From Pelargonium cotyledonis (lineage: Eukaryota > Streptophyta > Magnoliopsida > Geraniales > Geraniaceae), in assembly GCA_036897625.1 (NCBI GenBank), contig JAYMTA010000570.1, forward strand, positions 1-26,705: 26,705 nt of DNA, in the 5' to 3' direction. The notes under the pieces were generated by a model. The model saw nothing but the letters and a program-made list of their open reading frames with translations. It ran no database searches and was not told the DNA's origin. Shown here in pieces: positions 20,601-26,705 of this stretch. Positions within the stretch are counted from its first letter, which is position 1. Each line of letters begins with the position of its first letter. A program made the translations under genes and the position numbers.

Positions 20601-21864
20601 TGCTAGAAGACGGGTGGTTAACTTCAGTTGGACCACTGCACAATAAGTGGCACAATATTTTGTCCTGAGCCTGGGTTAATTATCTTCAGTCAATACAGAT
20701 TCAAAGTTGCAATCAAGATAAAAAAATTCCATTTCACAGTATCCGCTTGATTATGACGGCATAAATTATATCTCAAACTTTTAGGCTTTTGGGAATGGGA
20801 TGACTTGTATTTGAACATGTTTTTATAAGTGCAGAAGATGAAGGCATTTGCATATTTGGTCTTTCCAAATTCAGTTCTCTCAGTACTACCTGAAGAATCC
20901 GTAATTAAGGAAGGTGAGCCCATCGAAAATGGGATCATCACTTCTGTTAGCCATGGTGTGATGGAAGGTATGCTTGGTCCTAATTGGTCCTTTTAATCTT
21001 GTATCAAATCTTTTTGTTATCTATACTATTACATATCTGATTATATCCCATGTCAACCAGTCTAGTATTCTATAAAAAACTTTCTTAGGGTTGTATCTAT
21101 TCAAATAACTGTATTCATCAAATGACAGGGTATTATGTTCATTGTTTTGGCTGATCGGAACTCAGTATTTCAAGTTAGTTTTTGCATCAAGTTAGAGACC
21201 TCATTGACTGAGAAAAATGGGGAATATAACTTAAATTGAGGGTTTTGGGCGTTTGAAGAATCCGAAATATGCTTCATGGAATAAAATATCAACATTTAAT
21301 GAAATTTTCACTAACTTCACAATAAAGTTGATTGCCATAAATTGAGATTTATGGTAAAGTGGATGGTTTAGTCTGTCCTGCCATAAATTATTTTCTAAAC
21401 ATTATATTATTCCCTCTCTTTCATTTACACCGTTTTTTTAATGGTGAGTATTTTGTAGTGATCTTGGGGTGATTTTATCATGCATCATCTAGGTTATGAA
21501 CACAGTATCTTGCATCTAAGTTTGGATTCTGGTTTTGAGAGGAAAAAAAGTTCAAATAATCTCTGTTTTAAGAATTAAAAATTCTAGTGGTTAGCAGATG
21601 TATGAACAGTTTGGTGCTTCGCGTAGGTCCTCTTATGAATTTATTGAAGCATATATCTATGAATGCATGGCTTTTATAAATACTATTTATGGATATGCGC
21701 TGTGTTATCTAATTTAATTTTCTGGTTCTTGTCAAATTTGTATACTAGTGGAAGATCATTTTCATTGTGTTGAGCGAGGGCGCGCTGCAACATCAAAGAT
21801 GTCCACATTTCTTAGAAAGAGTCTGCAATCACAACTTCCTGGTGACTCATCCAAAGCTGGGTGA
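17699..21864 (+). CDS. RRP46: Exosome complex component RRP46 (RNase PH-like)
   Basis: This is a subunit of the hexameric RNase PH ring of the RNA exosome, acting in 3'-5' RNA processing and decay in nucleus and cytoplasm. In eukaryotes such subunits are generally structural. Exons: 17699-17804, 17923-18036, 18512-18585, 19308-19328, 19708-19778, 19856-19923, 20835-20967 and 21749-21864, all GT-AG. An in-frame stop at 17690-17692 fixes the start (a second ATG follows two codons later). Recognisable pieces: DGRTANQLR, HGSASWSQGDTKVLAAVYGP, VVNDDG, INASCAALVDAGIPLKHLA, VAICCCLAESG, KAFAYLVFPNSVLSVLPEES, ITSVSHGVME, GRAATSKMSTFLRKSL and a C-terminus SSKAG. Compared with remembered orthologues, exon 3 lacks nine codons (after LHSI, before TTSIIVQ), and exon 5 is 71 bases where 73 are needed to keep frame. 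The exons total 703 bases, not a multiple of three. It could be sequence error, a recent lesion or an unusual allele. Introns 2-4 show no elements. Confidence 0.85.
20067..20118 (+). repeat. Purine-rich A/G tract in RRP46 intron 6
   Basis: A run of A with scattered G (aaaaaaaaaaaaggaaaaaa and following), reading as poly-Lys in open frames that are not genes. Confidence 0.7.
20203..20248 (-). repeat. Poly(T) insert flanked by a 14-bp direct repeat
   Basis: tatagtaagaggga occurs at 20203-20216 and again, identical, at 20235-20248. Between them lie only 18 bases consisting of c, twelve t and gaagg. On the minus strand this is a short A-tract bounded by a perfect duplication, the structure left by a retroposon insertion truncated down to almost nothing but its tail. 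Confidence 0.55.
20298..20538 (+). mobile_element. tRNA-derived SINE in RRP46 intron 6
   Basis: A compact retroposon of about 240 bases in the sense orientation of RRP46. The head contains a pol III A box (tggcgcagttgg, 20311-20322) and a B-box-like word (ggatcaattct, 20356-20366) at tRNA-like spacing. The body has a unique region with gtggtggtggtg and ends in a run of about 22 A (20514-20535). It is bracketed by a 9-bp duplication acggttacc (20289-20297 and 20539-20547). It has no coding capacity and would need LINE enzymes. The identical duplications and long A-tail suggest a fairly recent insertion. Confidence 0.88.
20968..21748 (+). other. RRP46 intron 7
   Basis: 781 bases of AT-rich intron; no elements recognised. 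Confidence 0.5.
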
Positions 21865-22844
21865 TTTTGTGTCTCAGATACTGTGCCTATCTCGCCAAAT
21901 CATCCTAGTTATTTTGTAGACTTTTCTGGGCTGGAATGAGTTTATAATTATTTTATACTTATCCAAGTTTAGGTTCTATATCTAATCCACACATCTTCAT
22001 GACATTTGTACGAAGAGTTGTGTTATTTTTGTAAAGAATTCATATTTTGGAGTCTTAATCTATTAGTATAATATCAGATTTGTTGAGTCCATTCAAGATT
22101 GATGCTGACATATTCTTTTGTTTTCATTACAAAATTTGCCAGATTCTCCTTTCTAGAAGGACAATACTTGTTGAAGTTACCTAACACCCAGCCCTACATT
22201 CCTACCTCATTTTCTGCACCATACTATTTTTCTACTGTTAGACTTCAGTGACATAAACTTCTATTTTTCAATGTACACATTCATTGTCAAGGTAGGTCAA
22301 GGTGTGATAATAAGGTAGATGTTATATAACAATTTATTACATGTGTTTTATTTATGCAAGACTCAGACAATAGTCATGAATAACTCCGGGAAATATTTAA
22401 GTGTGCGTTAGTCGTTAAGTGACATTCGCTGACAGTAAGAGTTGACATGTTGGAAACAAACAATGACATGTTCTAGATTAACATGGAGCGTGTCATTTAG
22501 CGTGCATTTAAAACATGCACCTACATAAAACATAAAACTCCACACGGAAAGTGCCAGTTTCTTCATACACATAGATTGACATCATTATCAAGCACTGTGT
22601 CTGTGTGTACTGACTTGTGTCTTGAATGGTAGGCAATAAGTAGAGGGAAAAACTTCAAAGATGCACAAGACTTGTCCGTTCTAGGTGACTTACTTCTTGG
22701 ACTTTCTTTCCAAGATTGACTAAATACTGGCAAGGTATGATAGTATTTTAGGTACTGAATACAAGAACACTCTCTTTTGCCGGTTACTAATCAGTGTGTA
22801 CAGGTACTGATATTGTATCAGCCAACCAAATACATAAGGGATCC
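21865..22844 (+). other. Spacer between RRP46 and TT12, including the TT12 promoter
   Basis: The first ~200 bases are the probable RRP46 3' UTR. The region around 22400-22520 has repeated gacatgtt and gtgtcattta-like words and a short palindrome (gtgcat ttaaaac atgcac). No clear TATA box stands out. An in-frame ATG at 22794 would add 17 residues to TT12 but lacks family support. Confidence 0.4.
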
Positions 22845-25194
22845 ATGGAGGACCAGCCACTGCTTCAAGAGAAGATTGCTGACTTACAGTCTGCTACAAT
22901 CGAAGAGTTCTTAGATGGGGGTCCAGTGGCAATCAGGTTGTGGACTTGGCTTGTGGGGTGGGAATCAAGGCTGCTTTGGCTCCTTTCTGGGTCGTCTATT
23001 GTTGTTTCAGTTGCCAACTATATGATCAGCTTTGTGACTATCATGTTTACGGGACATTTGGGCGCTGAGCAGCTTGCTGGGGCCTCTATAGCAAGTGTTG
23101 GAATGCAAGGATTTGCCTATGGAGTTATGGTATGTCTTTGTTGCCTTCTTGATTCCTAACATAACATTAGTTGCTATTAACTTTCAGCATGAAGTGACAA
23201 ATATATATAGACAGAACTGTGAAATTGTTGAAATGTTTCCTATTGCTTGAAACTTATCCGGTTTTAATTCATCAGCTAGGAATGGCTAGTGCTGTGCAAA
23301 CTGTATGTGGGCAAGCATATGGAGCGAAAAAATACGCAGCAATGGGTATCATATGCCAAAGAGCAATAGTCCTGCACCTGGGCGCAGCTGTGCTCTTCAC
23401 ATTCGTGTATTGGTACTCTGGCACAATCCTCCTAGCAATAGGCCAAACTGCGAGCACATCAGAGCAAGGCCAAGTTTTTGCGCGTGGATTGATCCTTCAG
23501 CTTTATGCATTTGCGCTTGCCTGCCCCATGCAGAGGTTCCTCCAAGCGCAGAACATAGTGAACCCTTTGGCTTACATGTCTGTTGGGGTGCTCCTACTGC
23601 ACACCCTCCTCACATGGATTGCTGTTTATGTCTTGGACTATGGACTTCTCGGCGCAGCTCTCATACAGTCTCTCTCGTGGTGGTTTATCGTCATTTTGAA
23701 TGGACTTTACATTGTCTTGAGCCCATCTTGCCGCGAAACTTGGACTGGTTTATCTGTTAGAGCTTTCAAAGGAATTTGGCCTTACTTCAAACTCACCGTT
23801 GCTTCTGCTATTATGCTATGGTAAGTAATTGAATCTTAGATAGCGTTTATATTAAAATAATTGGAATGGAATGGGAATCAAGATTCCATAGCCATTAATA
23901 TGACCAAAAAAAATCATAATTCAAATATGAACAATGAGAAACGCTACCTTAAACTCTCTTTCATTCATTGTCATGTCACTGATTGCTTTTGTATGTTGAT
24001 GAAGCTTGGAGGTATGGTACTTCCAAGCACTTGTTCTTATATCGGGTTACCTCCCCAATCCAACAATATCACTCGACGCAGTTTCCATCTGGTTAGTAAT
24101 TAAAAGCACAAAACTTCCAGATTTTCATCGTTTTTGTCGAAAAAACTAACCTCAAAACCTCTTGCTCCTGATTTCAGTATGTACTATTGGAACTGGGACA
24201 TGCAGTTCATGCTGGGACTAAGTACAGCAGCCAGGTTTGTAACAAGAAAATTGTTGGAGGTTTTGACAAGTAACTTACATTTTGATGAACTAAATATTAT
24301 TGCAGTATTCGAGTTGGCAACGAGCTTGGTGCAAGCCATCCAAGGGTTGCAAGATTTTCAGTCATTGTAGTGATTGGAACCACCATTGTTATCAGTTTGA
24401 TTTTTACTGCAATAGTTGGGATATTCGGGTCGGGATTGGGGAAGCTATTTTCGAGTGATGACGAGGTTATAGATGCAATGGCCAGCTTGACTCCTCTGCT
24501 TGCCATTTCTGTTTTCTTGAATGGGATTCAACCTATTCTCTCTGGAGTGGCCATTGGAAGTGGATGGCAAGCTCTTGTAGCGTATGTGAATTTAACTACT
24601 TATTACGTCATTGGTCTTCCCATTGGGATTGTTCTTGGCTTCAAAACCAGTTTAGGAGCTGCAGTAAGTTGAATCTCTCTGTTTTTGGATGCAAATACAC
24701 ATTTTTGATTCAAGATGAATTGGACAAACCAAGTTTTCTGTGTTTTTGCAGGGTATTTGGTGGGGGATGATTGTGGGAGTTGTTTTGCAGACACTGACTC
24801 TAGCTGTCTTGACTCTCAGAACAAATTGGGATGCAGAGGTAACAGTCTTATATTGTTAGATGCAATGTTTTGAAAACATGATTGGTATCAAAGCTAGCAA
24901 TTCGAGTTTTGGGTTCAGAAGGCCTACCCATACTTGACCCAAAAGAGGCGCGAGTTCACGTAAGTTGCCTGGTCCGACCCTCTTTCGCAAAAATGCGGGT
25001 CAAGTGTATTGAAACAAAAATCCAGCCAGATCAATCAAATCGATAACATAGTCAACAGACCGGATCCTAAAATCAAACCAGCCGGATTGTTCCGGTTCTT
25101 ACGACGTTTTGTTTGTTTGTAGGTTGAGAAGACCAAGGAACGTTTGCAGAGATCTGCTCAAGGAGAGAATTTATACTTGGTGGATGCCATATAA
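22845..25194 (+). CDS. TT12: TT12/DTX41-type MATE transporter
   Basis: A multidrug and toxic compound extrusion (MATE) family protein. In Arabidopsis the close relative TRANSPARENT TESTA 12 (DTX41) is a tonoplast H+ antiporter that loads flavan-3-ol glucosides for seed-coat proanthocyanidins. Exons: 22845-23129, 23276-23820, 24005-24091, 24178-24234, 24306-24663, 24752-24838 and 25123-25194, giving 496 aa with every phase matching. The start MEDQPLLQEK was preferred because TT12 homologues begin with a short tail carrying a PLL motif. Diagnostic blocks match remembered TT12: SIVVSVANYMISFVT, MFTGHLG, GMASAVQTVCGQAYGA, MGIICQRA, CPMQRFLQAQNIVNPLAYMS, GIWPYFKLTVASA, SICMYYWNWDMQFMLGLS, RVGNELGA, LNGIQPILSGVAIGSGWQA and IGLPIGIVLGFKTSLG. 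About twelve hydrophobic segments in two halves fit MATE topology. Everything expected is intact, so the gene is probably functional. Intron 2 has GGAATG-rich words similar to the fold-back in the ARF intron. Confidence 0.93.
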
Positions 25195-25662
25195 TTGACA
25201 ATTCTTGAAATCTTTTGTACTATTTTACATTGGGTTGCTGTTGTAGACCAAAATAGCCAAATAAGTTGCCTTATTTATCTGTCATTGATGCACTTATGGT
25301 TTTTGTACATTGTGAATCAACTGAACAACCAAGTTAACAACTACATAAGCTGCATTTCATGGTATGTTACGATGAACTGACGAACAATATTTATATCGAT
25401 TGTATGTGATTTTCATATCGAATATTGTGAAATATGCCTCCTCTTGACATAAAAGTTAGATCATCTACTTAATACCTTCAATTTTTGTTCGAATCAACTT
25501 TAATATGATATCAGTGACTATTCTTTTTTGGATACAATGACCCGTCCAACTAGAATAAAGTTGTAACTTAATGATGAATTATATGTTTGGTAAACCAAAC
25601 CTCGAAATACCAATAGTTTGATAAAATTGACATTTAATTATTTTGCTCGCACGAAACAACTC
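25195..25662 (+). other. 3' flank of TT12
   Basis: This holds the TT12 3' UTR, then AT-rich DNA without recognisable features up to the TIR element. Confidence 0.45.
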
Positions 25663-25665
25663 TAA

Positions 25666-26281
25666 GGACTTGTTTGTTAACACTAATTGCTCATTTAAGG
25701 ATGTGCCACCTAGGTTTTGCTTAAAGGATGGTGGTGTCATATGGGATATATAAGTTGTTTAGTAAAAATCGGATTTTGTCACTTTTAAAGAGCGGAACAG
25801 TGAAAAGCTCCTTAAAGAAGCTGTTTTGGTGCAGGAGCTAAACAACTCCTGTGAGGAACGATACCTTCTTTAAGAAGCTAAACGGTCGACCATTTTTTGA
25901 TTTATGGTCGACCGCTTAATTTCATGTATGACTTTCAAGTAAAAGCACATACTAAAATGACTTTTAGGTAAAAAGTCAATGCAAGAATGATCGATAAAAA
26001 AAACAAAATGGTCGATTGTTTCATTTCTAAATTGAATAGACTGCAAATGGTCGGCTGTAGTTATCATTACGGTCCACCGTTTGGTAATTTGTACATATTT
26101 TACCTCGTTATAGTTGTTTTTTACCAAACAAACTTTTACAATCCACACTCCATACAGTCAAGAATTTACCATACATAACTAACTTTTTGAAGTACCTCCT
26201 TACAATTCTTTAAAGTTTTCACCCCTCTTTCCAGCTTTTTAAGGTACTGCAAGATTTTCAGTAGACTAAATAAACCAGGCC
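25666..26281. mobile_element. PIF/Harbinger-like non-autonomous element
   Basis: The left end starts ggacttgtttgtta and the right end, read inward on the other strand, starts ggcctggtttattt: 10 of the first 13 bases agree. TAA is present immediately outside both ends (25663-25665 and 26282-26284), matching the 3-bp TTA/TAA duplication of the PIF/Harbinger (Tourist) superfamily. The ~616-base interior encodes no transposase and contains several ggtcga-type words and a strong hairpin. It is non-autonomous and moderately aged. Confidence 0.5.
25883..25914. repeat. Perfect 11-bp inverted repeat (hairpin)
   Basis: cggtcgaccat at 25883-25893 and atggtcgaccg at 25904-25914 are exact reverse complements with a 10-base loop. 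It lies inside the Harbinger-like element and is likely part of its structure rather than a terminator. Confidence 0.75.
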
Positions 26282-26284
26282 TAA

Positions 26285-26705
26285 ATATGCGTGCCTCCGG
26301 TTGTACGTACGATACTATTTATGTGCACAGAACCTAATATAGAAACATTCTATTTCATAGCAAATTAGTAGTTCAACATGCCTTTTACCTAACCCCAACA
26401 CCTACACCTGTACTATTTTCCACAAATAAGACTTTAATAATATATTTAACTAGATTTTTTTGTTATGACTAGTTAGATTTTGTGTCGTAATTGTCAAGGA
26501 TTGCCCCAACAAACAATCAAAGGATGTGTTGGCACATATAATTAACTACTAATTCCCACTAACACATATGACGTAACTAATGAAACGGGTGGTGATAAAT
26601 CCAAACTTTGTTTAGATAAATCCACACCTTTTTGTTTGTTAGGACAAAAATACCCCCAATCTTTTGCCTTCGCTCCTTAGTCCTCTTTGCCCGCAATGCT
26701 CCGGC
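26285..26705. other. Intergenic DNA to the window end
   Basis: No gene visible. A short imperfect tandem duplication of gataaatccaaac-type sequence lies at 26594-26637. The last ~40 bases become C-rich and could be the start of another gene's leader, but nothing decides it. Confidence 0.3.

Noticed and set aside
22794-22844. 17-residue N-terminal extension of TT12
   Set aside because: Not seen in remembered relatives; the second in-frame ATG at 22845 gives the usual short PLL-containing tail.
24883-24894. tggtatcaaagc, resembling an initiator-Met primer-binding site of an LTR element, in TT12 intron 6
   Set aside because: A single short imperfect match with no flanking long repeats and no element coding sequence. 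It is too little to call a fossil element.
25870-26178. Overlapping open frames in the Harbinger-like element
   Set aside because: No transposase motif such as DDE-region or Myb/SANT signatures; composition is that of AT-rich non-coding DNA.

Overview
This is nuclear DNA of a flowering plant, almost certainly a eudicot. It is AT-rich, its genes carry GT-AG introns, and the proteins read as plant families: an auxin response factor, wall-associated kinases, exosome RRP46 and the TT12-type MATE transporter. I cannot name the species from the sequence.

Layout, left to right. (1) 1-2453 (+): the 3' part of an ARF6/ARF8-clade auxin response factor, with the end of the Q-rich middle region and the complete C-terminal PB1 domain. 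Its first ~210 bases look foreign to the gene: they are GC-rich, carry a 21-bp tandem repeat, and read as a Lys/Pro/Ala-rich protein in another frame. (2) 2709-15749: a cluster of four WAK-like receptor kinase genes, here called A to D. A (2709-5249, -) and D (13371-15749, -) are open from start to stop. B (7313-9693, +) has a whole ectodomain and kinase N-lobe but a broken C-lobe. C (10453-12545, +) has lost about a third of its ectodomain exon and carries NFG in place of the kinase DFG. Between them lie scraps of at least two more WAK genes, so the array was once larger. All four share one three-exon plan: ectodomain / EGF-like / membrane span plus kinase. (3) 17699-21864 (+): the exosome subunit RRP46 in eight coding exons, one of them 21 bp. 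Its largest intron holds a tRNA-derived SINE with clear target-site duplications. Two short length deficits in the coding exons need checking. (4) 22845-25194 (+): a complete TT12/DTX41-like MATE transporter, 496 aa in seven exons.

Non-coding DNA carries several small transposon-like elements: fold-back or TIR elements at 2038-2168, 5442-5743 and 6891-7092, the SINE at 20298-20538, and a PIF/Harbinger-like element with TAA duplications at 25666-26281.

The genes do not form a pathway. ARF, RRP46 and TT12 are unrelated single genes. The WAK cluster is a typical rapidly evolving tandem array of cell-wall sensors, caught in mid turnover with two intact and two decaying members plus gene scraps. 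I saw no wholly new system. The most useful observations are the chimeric left edge, the WAK scraps that record lost genes, the WAK C pseudokinase change, and the RRP46 anomalies.
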